A stretch of 64,000 nucleotides of DNA from Streptomyces sp. NBC_00569 (GCF_036345255.1 NZ_CP107783.1:4141501-4205500), one strand, 5' to 3'; positions 1-11,955 are shown, counted from the first letter of the stretch. The notes: generated by a model not told the origin, from the letters alone. Program-made: numbers and translations.

Positions 1-630
<630 letters not shown>

Positions 631-657
631 GGTCATGCCCCAGTCGCCGGTTTCAGC

Positions 658-1719
658 TCAGCCCAGCCGGGGCTGAATCGTCTCGATGAACACCTGCTGC
701 TTCTGATCTGCCGTCAGGTGGCAGGCAGAGCCGCGGTCGGCCGGCAGCGTGGGCCTTTCGCCCTTGCACTTGCCGCCTTCCACCTTGTCGGTGAACGCAC
801 ACCGGGGGTGGAAGGGGCAGCCGCTCGGCGGGTTCAGCAGCGACGGCGGCGAGCCGGGGATCGGCAGCAGCGGTTCGTCGACGTCCGAGTTGAGGCGCGG
901 CATGGAGCCGAGCAGCCCCCAGGTGTAGGGGTGTTCGGGCGACTTGAGCACCTCGCGCACGGAGCCGCGCTCCACGGCCCGGCCCGCGTACATCACGAGC
1001 AGGTCGTCGGCCATGTTCGCCACGACGCCGAGGTCGTGGGTGATCATGATGATCGCGGAGCCGAACTCCTGCTGGAGGTCCTTGAGCAGGTCGAGGATCT
1101 GCGCCTGGACGGTCACGTCGAGCGCGGTGGTCGGCTCGTCGGCGATCAGCAGGTCGGGGTTGCAGACCAGGGACATGGCGATCATGGCGCGCTGGCGCAT
1201 ACCGCCGGAGAACTGGTGCGGGTAGTCGTCCACCCGCTGCTTGGGGTGGGGGATGCCCACCTTCTCCAGCATCTGGATGGCCCGGTCCCGGGCCTCCTTC
1301 TTGCTGGCCCCGGTGTGCTTGCGGAACGGCTCGGAGATCTGCCGGCCCACCGTGTAGTACGGGGACAGGGCGGTCAGCGAGTCCTGGAAGATCATCGCCA
1401 TCTTGTTGCCGCGGAGCTTTTCGAGCTCGGGCTCGGTGGCGGTGATCAGTTCCTTGCCCTCGAGGAGGATCTCGCCCTCGACGTGGGTGCTCTTGCGGTT
1501 GTGCAGGCCGAGCACGGTCAGGTTCGTCACCGACTTGCCGGAGCCCGACTCACCGACGATGCCGAGCGTCTTGCCGCGCTCGATGTCGAAGGAGAGCCCG
1601 TCCACAGCCTTGACGATGCCGTCCTCGGTGGAGAACTGCACCTTCAGGTCGCGTACCGAGAGGAACGCGTCGCCGCCGGTGGGGGCCGGGACGTCCTCGG
1701 TCTTGGTGATTGTGGTCAC
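658..1719 (-). CDS. bldKD: Oligopeptide ABC transporter ATPase, BldKD/OppD type
   Basis: First of two ATPases of the peptide importer, 353 aa, cytoplasmic and docked to the two permeases. Walker A GESGSGKS is at residues 56-63, followed by [15 protein letters not shown] and the C-terminal oligopeptide/dipeptide domain with CPFHPRC. I chose GTG at 1719 because AGGAG lies 7 nt upstream; the open frame extends to 1809 but that part runs inside the previous permease gene. The ribosome site overlaps the TAG stop of the upstream permease (stop 1730-1732), so translation is probably coupled. In S. coelicolor the homologous transporter imports a signalling peptide needed for aerial growth; that role here is inferred from order and family. 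Confidence 0.88.
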   Translation of the reverse strand: MTTITKTEDVPAPTGGDAFLSVRDLKVQFSTEDGIVKAVDGLSFDIERGKTLGIVGESGSGKSVTNLTVLGLHNRKSTHVEGEILLEGKELITATEPELEKLRGNKMAMIFQDSLTALSPYYTVGRQISEPFRKHTGASKKEARDRAIQMLEKVGIPHPKQRVDDYPHQFSGGMRQRAMIAMSLVCNPDLLIADEPTTALDVTVQAQILDLLKDLQQEFGSAIIMITHDLGVVANMADDLLVMYAGRAVERGSVREVLKSPEHPYTWGLLGSMPRLNSDVDEPLLPIPGSPPSLLNPPSGCPFHPRCAFTDKVEGGKCKGERPTLPADRGSACHLTADQKQQVFIETIQPRLG

Positions 1720-1729
1720 GGTCGTTCTC

Positions 1730-2707
1730 CTAGGACAGACGCACGCGCGGGTCGACGACGGCGTACAGAGCGTCCACGACGATGTTGCAGACGATGATGA
1801 AGGCGGCACTGAGGATCATGACGCCCATGAGGACGGGGAGGTCCTTGCCGATGACCGAGTCACGGGCGAGACGGCCGATGCCGGCGAGGCCGAAGGTCAG
1901 CTCGGTGACCATGCCACCGCTGAGCAGACCGCCGATGTCCATGCCCAGGATGGTGATGATCGGGATGAGCGAGCCGCGCCAGGCGTAGCGGAAGAAGGCA
2001 TAACGGGCGCTCATGCCCTTGGCCTTGGCGGCTCGGACGTGCTCTTCCTGCAACTGCTCGATCATCGAGGAGCGGGCCATACGGGTGTAGTTGGCCGTGA
2101 AGATGGTGGCCATGACGATCCAGGGGATCAGCAGGCCCATGAACCAGCCCCACGGGTCCTGGGTCGGCGGCACGTACTTGGGCTTGTCCAGCCAGCCGGT
2201 GCTGAAGACCAGGAGACCCATGACGACCGGGCCGATGAAGTAGATCTGGAACGAGCTGGTGACCAGCGAGGCGCCGCTGAAGGTCTTGTCGAGCCAGGTG
2301 CCGCGGAAGCGGGCGGCCATCAGGCCGGCGCCGAGACCGGCGAACAGGAAGACGATGAGGGAGCCGAAGGTGAGGGAAACCGTCAGCGGGAGACGGTCCA
2401 TCATGGTGTCCCACACCATCTGGTTGTTACGGAACGAGACGCCGAAGCAGGGCGCGGAGCAGTGGCCCACCGCGAAGTCACGTCCGACGAAGATGCCGGA
2501 GAGGTAGTCCCAGTACTGCACGGGGACCGGCTTGTCGAGGCCGAGGTTCTTGTGAATGAGCGCCAGCGCATCCGGAGTGCAGTTCTTGCCACATGCGAGC
2601 GTCGCCGGGTCCTGTGGGATGGCGAAGTACATGAAGTACGTGAAGGCGCTGATCAGCAAAAGGATGAGTGCTGCGCCGAGCGTCCGGCGTATGAGAAATC
2701 GAAGCAT
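1730..2707 (-). CDS. bldKC: Oligopeptide ABC transporter permease, BldKC/DppB type
   Basis: Inner-membrane permease, 325 aa. It opens with MLRFLIRRTLGAALILLL, the typical N-terminal helix of DppB/OppB permeases, followed by a long extracytoplasmic loop with two pairs of nearby cysteines (CGKNC near residue 40 and a second pair near 83-87) and about six membrane segments. The cytoplasmic coupling loop (EQLQEEHVRAAKAKGMS) is the usual EAA-type ATPase contact. It is third in the operon, separated from the binding-protein gene by 109 nt that hold a strong hairpin, and ends 10 nt before the first ATPase start. Start ATG at 2707. Confidence 0.88.
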   Translation of the reverse strand: MLRFLIRRTLGAALILLLISAFTYFMYFAIPQDPATLACGKNCTPDALALIHKNLGLDKPVPVQYWDYLSGIFVGRDFAVGHCSAPCFGVSFRNNQMVWDTMMDRLPLTVSLTFGSLIVFLFAGLGAGLMAARFRGTWLDKTFSGASLVTSSFQIYFIGPVVMGLLVFSTGWLDKPKYVPPTQDPWGWFMGLLIPWIVMATIFTANYTRMARSSMIEQLQEEHVRAAKAKGMSARYAFFRYAWRGSLIPIITILGMDIGGLLSGGMVTELTFGLAGIGRLARDSVIGKDLPVLMGVMILSAAFIIVCNIVVDALYAVVDPRVRLS

Positions 2708-2762
2708 GGCAATGAGCTGCTCTCAGGACGGCGGCGGTGGGAGGCCAGGAGGGAGCCGGCGA

Positions 2763-2800
2763 CCCGGGGATGAGGGCACCGCCGCGCCCTCATCCCCGGG
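2763..2800 (-). terminator. Intercistronic hairpin between binding-protein and permease genes
   Basis: A perfect 15-bp inverted repeat (2763-2777 with 2786-2800) around an 8-nt loop, 17 nt after the binding-protein stop. No T-run follows on the minus strand. Inside a binding-protein-dependent operon such a hairpin usually works as a partial terminator or 3' stabiliser that keeps binding-protein mRNA above permease mRNA; that role is inference. Confidence 0.75.
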
Positions 2801-2816
2801 AACTGCCTTGTACTGA

Positions 2817-4613
2817 CTACTTCTTGAGGTAGACCGCGGTCGGGTCGGTGTAGCTCGTCACCGTCGAGTACCGCAGGCCACCGACGTTGGAGCCGGCGAT
2901 CTGGAACACCTTGGTGTAGTAGATCGGGGCAGCCGGGTTGATCTTGGTGGAGATGTACTGGGAGAGCTTCTCCCACTCCTTGGCGGCCTCAGCCGTGTCC
3001 GTGATCTTCTGGATGCGCGCGATCTCGTCGTTCACGTGCTTGTCGTTCGTGTGCGAGTAGTTCGACGCGCCGTCCTGGATCTGCGCACCGTCGAAGGACG
3101 GCGGGAAGACGGTGTTGCCGGACGCCCAGTCCTGACCCCAGCCGGTCATGTAGAGGTCAAAGCCGTTCTTGACCTTGCCCATCTGCTCGTACCAGGTCGC
3201 GGCGTCGACTTCCTTCTTCTGGATGTCGAGGCCGATCTTCTTCAGGTTGTTGATGATGAGGTTCGCCTGGGTGGTACGCACCGGGGTGTTGGCGTACGCG
3301 TAGACGAGCTTCTTGCCCTTGGCGCCGGCCTCGTCGATCAGCTTCTTCGCCGCGGCGATGTCACCGTTCGGCTTCTTCACCCGGTTGAACGGGTCGAAGG
3401 TCTTGTCGTAGCCCGGCGTGGTGGGCGACATCAGGCTGGTCGCGGGCTCGCCGCCGTAGGCACCACCGTCGGCGCGGCCGGCCGCGGTGGCCGGCATCGC
3501 CAGAGCGATGGCGTCACGGATGCGCTTGTCCTTCACGCGGTCCATGTTGAAGTTCAGCTGCCACACGTACGGGGCGTAGCCCTGCACCGTGCGCTTCATG
3601 ACCGCCTTGTCGGTGGTGATCTTCTGCAGCTGGGTGGCGTCGATCTGGCCGGTGAACATGATGGCGTTCTTGGCCTCGGCACGGTCGGCCAGGATCGTCT
3701 TGGTCTGCGTGGCCTTGTCCTGGTTGTAGTCGATGTTGAAGCCATCGACGTACTGGTGGCGCATCGGGTCCGTCTTGGCGTCCCAGTTGGTGTTGCGGAC
3801 CAGCTTCATGCTCTTGCCGGACTTGTAGTCCGAGATCTTGTACGGACCGGTGGCGACGGGCGCCTGGTCGTACTTCTCCTTGGTGTCCGTCTTCTCGGGA
3901 ACGACCGAGTAGGCGGCCATCGCCATCGCCTGCGGAGTGTCCGTCTGCGGCGTCAGGAAGTGGAAGACGATCGTCTTGTCGTCCGGCGTCGCGAGGACCG
4001 AGTCGGGCAGGTGCTTGCCCTTGTACGGACCGGCGTACGCCTTGCGGTACTTGGTGCCCGTGCCGGACAGCCACTGCTGGACGTAGCTCGGGCCGTCCGT
4101 CTCGAAGGAGGCGTACAGGCGCTCGAACGTGTGGCGGATGTCGCCCGACGTGATGACGTTGCCGTTCTGGTCCTTCACGCCGTCCTTCAGCGTGTAGGTC
4201 CAGGTCTTGCCGCCGTCCGAGGACTTGCCGGCGTCGGTGGCGAGGTCACCGACGACCGTGGAGTTGCCCTTGTCGTCCTCGACGTACGTGGTCAGGCCAC
4301 GGTAGAGGAGCTTGGAGAGGAGACCGCCGTCGGAGACGTAGATCTGACCCGGGTCCAGGTGGGAGAAGTCCGTCTCCTGGTAGACCTGCACGGTGCCGCC
4401 CTTACGGGCGCCCGGGACCTCCTTGGCGGGGCCGACCGACTGCTGGGCGGTGCCCATGATGACCGGCTTGGCCTGCGCGAGGGCGTCCTTCTGGGACTTG
4501 CCCGCGGGCTTGTCGGAGCTCTTGCTGCCACTGCTGCAGCCGGTGAGTGCCAGCGCGCCGGCGGTCACCGCGACGACCGTTGCCTGCGCCGTGCGCGTAC
4601 GAAGGATGCTCAT
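2817..4613 (-). CDS. bldKB: Peptide-binding lipoprotein of the BldK-type transporter (SBP family 5)
   Basis: Extracytoplasmic solute-binding lipoprotein, 598 aa, that captures oligopeptides for the permease. The first 26 residues form a lipoprotein signal: basic MSILRTRT, hydrophobic core, and lipobox LTGC with the lipidated Cys at 26. The SBP_bac_5 fold is recognisable from the early FSHLDPG segment, the VKDQNGNVITSGDIRHTFER region and the later YMTGWGQDW segment. I start at ATG 4613; the frame extends to 4667 but the extra residues are not signal-like. It is second in the operon, with 105 nt to the upstream permease stop. In S. coelicolor BldKB receives an extracellular signalling peptide; ligand identity here cannot be read from sequence. 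Confidence 0.88.
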   Translation of the reverse strand: MSILRTRTAQATVVAVTAGALALTGCSSGSKSSDKPAGKSQKDALAQAKPVIMGTAQQSVGPAKEVPGARKGGTVQVYQETDFSHLDPGQIYVSDGGLLSKLLYRGLTTYVEDDKGNSTVVGDLATDAGKSSDGGKTWTYTLKDGVKDQNGNVITSGDIRHTFERLYASFETDGPSYVQQWLSGTGTKYRKAYAGPYKGKHLPDSVLATPDDKTIVFHFLTPQTDTPQAMAMAAYSVVPEKTDTKEKYDQAPVATGPYKISDYKSGKSMKLVRNTNWDAKTDPMRHQYVDGFNIDYNQDKATQTKTILADRAEAKNAIMFTGQIDATQLQKITTDKAVMKRTVQGYAPYVWQLNFNMDRVKDKRIRDAIALAMPATAAGRADGGAYGGEPATSLMSPTTPGYDKTFDPFNRVKKPNGDIAAAKKLIDEAGAKGKKLVYAYANTPVRTTQANLIINNLKKIGLDIQKKEVDAATWYEQMGKVKNGFDLYMTGWGQDWASGNTVFPPSFDGAQIQDGASNYSHTNDKHVNDEIARIQKITDTAEAAKEWEKLSQYISTKINPAAPIYYTKVFQIAGSNVGGLRYSTVTSYTDPTAVYLKK

Positions 4614-4718
4614 GGAGTTAGATCCACCTGCCTGTGAGTAGTGATCCTTTGGTGCTGCCTGGCGCATCCGGTGTGGGCCGGCGCCCGGGTGGCAGCTCCC
4701 CCTCGGGATTAGCTGGGT

Positions 4719-5750
4719 TCAGCGGCCCGTCTTGGGATCGAACGCATCCCGGACGGAGTCCCCGAGGAGGTTGAACGCCACGAAGAAGACGACCATGGCG
4801 ACACCCGGGAAGAACATGTAGGTCGGGTCCTGCTCGTAGATGTTCGCGCCGGTGGCGAACATCAGGCCCCAGTCGGGGGTCGGGTCCTGATACCCGACGC
4901 CGACGAAGGACAGGAAGGCGACCGAGAGGATGGTGCTGGGGAGCAGGTACGTGCCCTGCACGATGATCGGCGTGATCAGGTTGGGCAGCAGCTCCTTGCG
5001 GATGATCCGCCAGGGCGAGGCGCCCGCGACCTTCGCCGCCTCCACGAACTCGCGCTCACGCAGGGAGAGCGTGACGGCGCGCACCAGGCGGGACAGGCTC
5101 ATCCAGGTGAGGAGCCACATCACGCCGAGGATGGCGAGGAAGCGGATGTAGACCGGGGTCTCCTCGTCGGGCGCCACGAACACCGTGACGACGACGGGCA
5201 TCACCGCGACCATGAACAGCTGGCTGGGCAGGGCGAGCATGAAGTCGGTCAGCCGCCCGAGCCAGTAGTCGATCTTGCCGCCGAAGTACCCGGAAACGAG
5301 ACCGATGAGCACGCCCACGATGACGATGCCGATCGTGGCGAGCAGCGCCGTGTAGAGCGACGTACGCATGCCGTAGAGCAGGTACGAGAACACGTCGCGG
5401 CCGTAGTTCGGGTCGATGCCGAACCAATGCTCGGGCGAGATACCGCCGTTGGGACCGGCCGGCAGGTTGAACTCGTTGAGGAGTGTGGGGTCGTCCTGCC
5501 CGTAGAAGGTGTACGGGTCCTTGCCGTACACCTTCGCGATGACCGGCGCGAGCGCGGCTATCAGGAAGAAGAACAGAACGATGAAGGCGGAGATGACGCC
5601 CGTCTTGTCCCGTTTGAAGCGACGCCACATCAGCTGTCCGGGGCTGCGCCCCTCGAGCTTCTTGGGCTCCTTCGCGTCAGCCTGAGGCGCGCTGTCCTTG
5701 TCCAAGGCGGAAGAGGTCTCGGCGCCCTCAATCTCGATTGGACTCGTCAT
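4719..5750 (-). CDS. bldKA: Oligopeptide ABC transporter permease, BldKA/DppC type
   Basis: Inner-membrane permease, 343 aa, first gene of the importer operon. The N-terminus is cytoplasmic and charged, followed by MWRRFKRDKTGVISAF, typical of DppC/OppC proteins, then about six membrane helices. The ATPase-contact loop is LREREFVEAAKVAGASPW, and the end GDSVRDAFDPKTGR is characteristic of this family. Start ATG at 5750; upstream there is only a weak GGA. A permease placed before the binding protein is the bldK arrangement and differs from the common binding-protein-first dpp/opp order. The 900-nt upstream region contains the remnant described at 5990-6103. Confidence 0.87.
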   Translation of the reverse strand: MTSPIEIEGAETSSALDKDSAPQADAKEPKKLEGRSPGQLMWRRFKRDKTGVISAFIVLFFFLIAALAPVIAKVYGKDPYTFYGQDDPTLLNEFNLPAGPNGGISPEHWFGIDPNYGRDVFSYLLYGMRTSLYTALLATIGIVIVGVLIGLVSGYFGGKIDYWLGRLTDFMLALPSQLFMVAVMPVVVTVFVAPDEETPVYIRFLAILGVMWLLTWMSLSRLVRAVTLSLREREFVEAAKVAGASPWRIIRKELLPNLITPIIVQGTYLLPSTILSVAFLSFVGVGYQDPTPDWGLMFATGANIYEQDPTYMFFPGVAMVVFFVAFNLLGDSVRDAFDPKTGR

Positions 5751-6619
5751 GATTCGTCCATTTCACAGGTGTTGGAGGTCGTCGGCACACGGCGGGCTCC
5801 TCCCTGTGGGACGGAGCACCGGACCGACGGCCGTCGCACGGCGTACGCCACTCCAGCTGGATTTGCCACCAGGGGGTACGACGACCTACGGGCGGTACAC
5901 GGCAACCCAAGGCCGGATGCGCGCGGTTGAGCTACGACTGGGGTGAACTCACCCCGGGGGAACCTGACCCGACCGGGCAGGCCGTGCCGTCAGAGACTGT
6001 CGCGGCGCTTGAGCGCCGTGCCGACCACGGAACTACTGCCCGCGAGTCCTGTACCTGCCATCGGGGACGACGCGACCCATATGGCGCTTGTGGCACCTCG
6101 CATGGGTTCCTCCTCATGAGTCCACTTTTGTTCACTACAAGTGGAGGCACATGCCACCTGACCGACACCCCTGACGGCGAGGATTGAAAGTGCCTCAGTG
6201 TGCTCGCGAGTCGGCACTCCCCACAGTGCGTGACCCATTGACCCGAGCTCTACGCGCTCAACTATCTGGCATCAGAATCGGGCCGACCACAGTGTTTTGG
6301 TCTCGGTTCGATCACACCTGATGCGTACTTAGCCCAAAATCCGGACAAACTGATCCTAGATAGATCCCTGCGAAACGGACTCGTTACACATCTATCGGTC
6401 AATGACGTCCGGATTCCGGACGGTCGCCCTGGAAAACGAGTTGCACATCACGAGCCCTTGCGCAGGGCTGTGGGAAGACTCTCAGCGGGCGAATCAACGC
6501 GCGTGGATCGCGCGGGAACGCGTCCAGGATGCCACGAGGGTAGTGAAGTACCACCTGGCGCGGGCGATGATCCTGCAAAAAATCCTGCGCGGACCTCCTG
6601 GCGCAGGACATACGACAAA
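5751..6619. other. Long intergenic region upstream of the peptide transporter operon
   Basis: About 870 nt between the transporter operon and the typA terminator. Open frames here have poor codon bias and no homology I recognise. It is less GC-rich than its surroundings, especially 6240-6420, and should carry the operon promoter, which I could not place with confidence. The only structured element is the short ORF with a strong ribosome site at 5990-6103. Confidence 0.5.
5990..6103 (-). pseudogene. 37-codon ORF resembling the start of a peptide-binding lipoprotein gene
   Basis: ATG at 6103 is preceded by a near-perfect ribosome site (GAGGAGG, 5 nt spacing), yet the frame stops after 37 codons. 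Its first residues, MRGATSAIWVA, resemble the conserved start of Streptomyces family-5 peptide-binding lipoproteins, which as I recall begin MRGA(K/T)xAKW and run into an LAATAC lipobox. Here the similarity ends after about 11 residues and no hydrophobic core or lipobox follows. The simplest reading is a truncated or eroded binding-protein gene left upstream of the operon; a translated leader peptide is the alternative. The resemblance rests on memory, not a search. Confidence 0.4.
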
Positions 6620-6649
6620 GGCCCGGGCCCCCCGAAGGGGACCCGGGCC
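6620..6649 (-). terminator. Terminator of typA
   Basis: A 13-bp stem with one G-T wobble (6620-6632 with 6637-6649) closed by a TTCG tetraloop on the minus strand, followed by CTTTG. It lies 14 nt past the typA stop. Confidence 0.85.
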
Positions 6650-6663
6650 CGGCTGTCTCGGGA

Positions 6664-8538
<1,875 letters not shown>

Positions 8539-8754
8539 ATTGCGGCGTACTCCCGGAGTGAGTGGACGGCTGCGCGTACGTCTCTTCGTACGCGCGCCCT
8601 GCCGGGCTGGACACGCCACGGCCTCACCCCATCGTACGTGGCTTCGGCCGGGGAGGCCTTCTGGGGCCATGGGGTCAAGGATGCACAGTGAGTGAACGTC
8701 GCGGAGAGGCGTGGGGGGCGCCCCGGAGAAACCGCAGGTCAGTGGTGATACGAA

Positions 8755-8785
8755 CCTTGCCCGCCGGAGGGACCGGCGGGCAAGG
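8755..8785 (-). terminator. Hairpin terminator after the 8881-11247 lipoprotein gene
   Basis: A perfect 13-bp inverted repeat (8755-8767 with 8773-8785), 5-nt loop, about 95 nt beyond the stop of the binding-protein gene. It could also limit transcription from the other strand. Confidence 0.65.
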
Positions 8786-8880
8786 GACTTGAGCGAGATC
8801 TGAGCTGTGTGATCTTCGGGACGATCACCCAGGGGACCTCAGGACCCCTCAGGGTGCGATGTGCGTCACTTCTCGGACGG

Positions 8881-11247
8881 CTACTCGGACGGCTTCCCGG
8901 CCGGGCTCGCGGAGGAGCTCGCCTTGCCGGAGGCGTTCGGCTCGGCACCCGGCCGCGCACCCGCCTTCAGGAAGCCGATGTCCTCGTAGTCGGGCTCCTG
9001 GAAGCCGAAGGCCCCCGCGTTGGCGATGCCGCGACGGGCGGCCACGAGTTCCGGGCGCTGGTAGAGAGGAATCGATCCTGCTGCGGCCCAGATACGGGCG
9101 TCGGCCTGCTGGACCAGGGAGCGCTCCTCCCCCTCGTCGAGCTCACCGATCGCCTGGTCGAAGAGCTGGTCGATGTGGTCCGTACCGACCCGGGTGTAGT
9201 TCTGCTCGACCGTGAGCGTGCCGTCGGCCGCGGGCACCGGCTTGGCGTAGATCGGGCGGGCGTCGGTGGCCGGGAAGGCCGACGCGGGCCACGAGTAGAG
9301 CGCCAGGTCGTACTGCCCGGACGCGATGTGGTCCTTGAAGTAGCTGGCGTCGGCGACCTTCGACGTCTCCGTGCGGATACCGATCTTCTCCAGCATCTGC
9401 GAGATCCGGTCGGCGACCGCGCGCAGCGAGTCCGAGCCGGGGCCCGACGGGAGCACGAAGCGCAGCGTCAGCGGCTTGCCGTCCTTGGCGAGCTGCCCGG
9501 CGGGAGCACCGGCGGGCGCGGGCGTCCCCTTCGGGGCGTACGCGCCAGGAGCGCCACCCTGGGCGGCCTCCTTCGCGTACTGATCCGCGTGCTTCCTCTC
9601 CTTGTCGGCCGCGCGCAGCTGCCGCGCGTCGGCCTGGCGCACGAGCGCGGCGTACTGGTGGGCGGCGATGCGCCCGGGGTCGAGCAGCGGGGGCTGCCGG
9701 TCGCCCGGCTTCTGGTCGCTCTCGCCGACGATGTACGTGCCGTCGTCCGAGTCGGAGGCGGCACCCTTCTTGTCCTCCGGCCCCGCCTTGCTCTTCTTGC
9801 CCTCGCTGCCGGAGACGTTGCCGGCCGTCTTCGGCTTGCTCGTCGCGGCCTCCTTCTTCACGGGACCGCCCGACACCCAGCCCGCGTCCGCGAGCAGTGC
9901 CCGGGCCTCGTTGGTGTCCTGGCTGCCGAGCGCGCCGCTGCTGTCGGTGTACGCCTGCTGCCCGGCGAGGGCGAGGTGGCTGCCGACGGGCTGCGCGGGC
10001 AGGCCGAGCGGCTTGAGGACGACCTCGGCGAGCTTCTTGCGGTCGATCGCGCGGGCGACGGCGCGACGCACCCGCTCATCGGCGAGGGGGCCCACGGAGC
10101 CGTTGAGCGCGAGCTGCGTGAAGGCGGGTTCGAGGGACTTGCGGACGACGTAGTCCCCCAGGCGCGACTGTTCCTTCCTGTACTTGTCGACGACCTTGCG
10201 GGTCTTCGCACGGGTGTCGAGTTCCGCATCGGCCGCGTCCTCGTCGTCGCCGTGCGCGACGGCCCAGGACCGCATCGCCTGGGCGGGCGTGAGCGCGCCG
10301 GGGCCGTGGGCGAGCGGGCCCGAGGTGCCCTTGTCGCGGTCGGCGAGGGAGATGCGGGAGGCGTCCTCCGGGTCGACGGCGGCGAGGTCGACCTTCCCCG
10401 CGACGAGCGCGTCGGCGCGGTCCTTGAGGGGTACGGCCCGCAGGACGAGCTGCTCCAGCTTGGCCTGGCGGCCCCACCAGCGCGGGTTGCGCACCAGCGT
10501 GATGTCCTTGGCGCCGCGGTCGATCCCCTTGATCGAGAAGGGGCCGGCGGTGACCTTGAGCGTGCGCCGGGCTTCCTCGTTGAAGGCGTTCGGGGTCCCC
10601 ATGACGTCCTTGGGGTACAGCGGCGAGAACAGCGAGCGCCAGTCCGCGTAAGGCTTCGCGAAGGTGACCCGCACCTCCAGGTTGTTCTTGCCGCGCTCGA
10701 TCTTCTCGATGCGGTCGTAGCCCGCGTTGTGGGCGGTCCAGTACGCGGAGTCCTTGCCGGACAGGGCGCGCCACTGGGCCGCGAAGTCGGCGGCGCCGAT
10801 CTCGCGGCCGTCGCTCCACACCGCCTGCTGGTTGAGCTTGTACACGACGACCTGCTTGGGCTCTTGCTCGACGACCTCGGCCTTCTCCAGGAAGTCCGGG
10901 TCGCGCACCGCCCTGCCCTGGTTGTCGAGCCGGTACATCGAGGGCAGCACGGCCCCGGCGACGCGGGACGTGCTCGCGTCGGCGTCGGACTGGAAGGAAT
11001 TGAGGGTCCCCGGCAGGGCGTCGACCGCCCAGCGCAGGGTGCCGCCGTCGGCGATGTCGCCGCGGGCCGCGGGCGCGATGTCCTGGGCGGCGGCCGGACT
11101 GCTGGACTCTGATTCGTCGCCGCCCGAGCTGCAGCCGGCCAGGGCCGTCACCGCGAGCGCCCCCGACACGAGGAACGCGGCCGAGCGCAGGACGGGACGC
11201 CGCGCGGGACGCCTGGCGGGGCGAGATGTGGCGCCGTCATGGGACAT
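8881..11247 (-). CDS. Orphan family-5 solute-binding lipoprotein
   Basis: Predicted extracytoplasmic binding lipoprotein, 788 aa, longer than the usual 500-600. The Arg-rich N-terminus, hydrophobic stretch and lipobox ALAGC (Cys near 38) mark a lipoprotein. SBP_bac_5 features include the early GTLRWAVDALPGTLNSFQ region and the QAVWSDGREIGAADF region. The extra length comes from a charged, Lys/Ser/Gly/Ala-rich, probably disordered linker at roughly residues 455-575, splitting the two halves of the fold. GGAGG lies 8 nt before ATG 11247; the adjacent GTG at 11250 is also possible. No permease or ATPase gene is adjacent, so it either uses another transporter or has a different role. Confidence 0.85.
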   Translation of the reverse strand: MSHDGATSRPARRPARRPVLRSAAFLVSGALAVTALAGCSSGGDESESSSPAAAQDIAPAARGDIADGGTLRWAVDALPGTLNSFQSDADASTSRVAGAVLPSMYRLDNQGRAVRDPDFLEKAEVVEQEPKQVVVYKLNQQAVWSDGREIGAADFAAQWRALSGKDSAYWTAHNAGYDRIEKIERGKNNLEVRVTFAKPYADWRSLFSPLYPKDVMGTPNAFNEEARRTLKVTAGPFSIKGIDRGAKDITLVRNPRWWGRQAKLEQLVLRAVPLKDRADALVAGKVDLAAVDPEDASRISLADRDKGTSGPLAHGPGALTPAQAMRSWAVAHGDDEDAADAELDTRAKTRKVVDKYRKEQSRLGDYVVRKSLEPAFTQLALNGSVGPLADERVRRAVARAIDRKKLAEVVLKPLGLPAQPVGSHLALAGQQAYTDSSGALGSQDTNEARALLADAGWVSGGPVKKEAATSKPKTAGNVSGSEGKKSKAGPEDKKGAASDSDDGTYIVGESDQKPGDRQPPLLDPGRIAAHQYAALVRQADARQLRAADKERKHADQYAKEAAQGGAPGAYAPKGTPAPAGAPAGQLAKDGKPLTLRFVLPSGPGSDSLRAVADRISQMLEKIGIRTETSKVADASYFKDHIASGQYDLALYSWPASAFPATDARPIYAKPVPAADGTLTVEQNYTRVGTDHIDQLFDQAIGELDEGEERSLVQQADARIWAAAGSIPLYQRPELVAARRGIANAGAFGFQEPDYEDIGFLKAGARPGAEPNASGKASSSASPAGKPSE

Positions 11248-11647
11248 CACGGGTACCTCCGGGGCTAGCCCGGCCGCCCGCTTGCCAGGACCGGGCCGGG
11301 TTTGATCACGTTTGGCGGTATATGGAGCTGATCACATCTATCGCCCCACTGAAGGGGACCGGTCGCGCAGGCGGTCGGCGACACGGCGCTGCGGTGCCGG
11401 AACCCCACTCGTGCGGCCCAATGACGGCCCCGTCAGGGGCGCGGGGAACCGAGCGACAGGCCCCCACAGCCCCGCGCCCGCCGGCGAAACCCCACCGCCC
11501 CGTGCCCGAAGCGCCACTCCCGAAGGGGGCGCACGAAGCCCCGCACTCCAGCAATCCGCGCAGATCCCTTCACAAGGCGTGATGTGACGCGCGACACTCG
11601 CAGGCGCATGAGCATCTCCGCCGCACCAGCGGAAGCGAGGGCAAGTC
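11248..11647. other. Divergent intergenic region without a gene
   Basis: 400 nt between the minus-strand lipoprotein gene and the plus-strand succinate dehydrogenase cluster. Open frames are GC-rich shadows without ribosome sites. It must hold promoters for both directions, but no convincing -35/-10 pair was seen. Confidence 0.5.
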
Positions 11648-11935
11648 ATGACCCTGAACGACGACTTGGCGGCAGCCGAGCGCTGCCTCGACGAACTGTG
11701 CCGGACCGTGGGGCGCCTGGAGCGGCAGCTCGACGGCGGCCTCGACGTACGGCGCGTACGCACCGACGCCGACCATCTGCGCGAGAGCGTCGCGCTGCTG
11801 CGGGCGGCCGCCGCCGCTCCGCCGCCACCGCGCCGGCCCGAGCTCGTGCCCGTCCCCGACACCCCGTACGACAGCTCGCTCTGGACCGACTCGGACGACG
11901 AAGGACTCGGCGCCCGGGACCGGCACGCCCCCTGA
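11648..11935 (+). CDS. Small conserved-type protein ahead of the sdh genes
   Basis: A 95-aa acidic cytoplasmic protein. The N-terminal half (to about residue 55) is a helical segment with regular Leu spacing and probably a coiled coil; a Pro-rich stretch and an acidic tail (TDSDDEGLGARD) follow. GAGGG lies 7 nt before the ATG. It ends 20 nt before the cytochrome b start, so it is very likely co-transcribed with succinate dehydrogenase. No function is recognised; an assembly or regulatory partner of the complex is one possibility suggested only by position. Confidence 0.7.
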   Translation: MTLNDDLAAAERCLDELCRTVGRLERQLDGGLDVRRVRTDADHLRESVALLRAAAAAPPPPRRPELVPVPDTPYDSSLWTDSDDEGLGARDRHAP

Positions 11936-11955
11936 CCCTCTGAGCGGAGGCTTCG

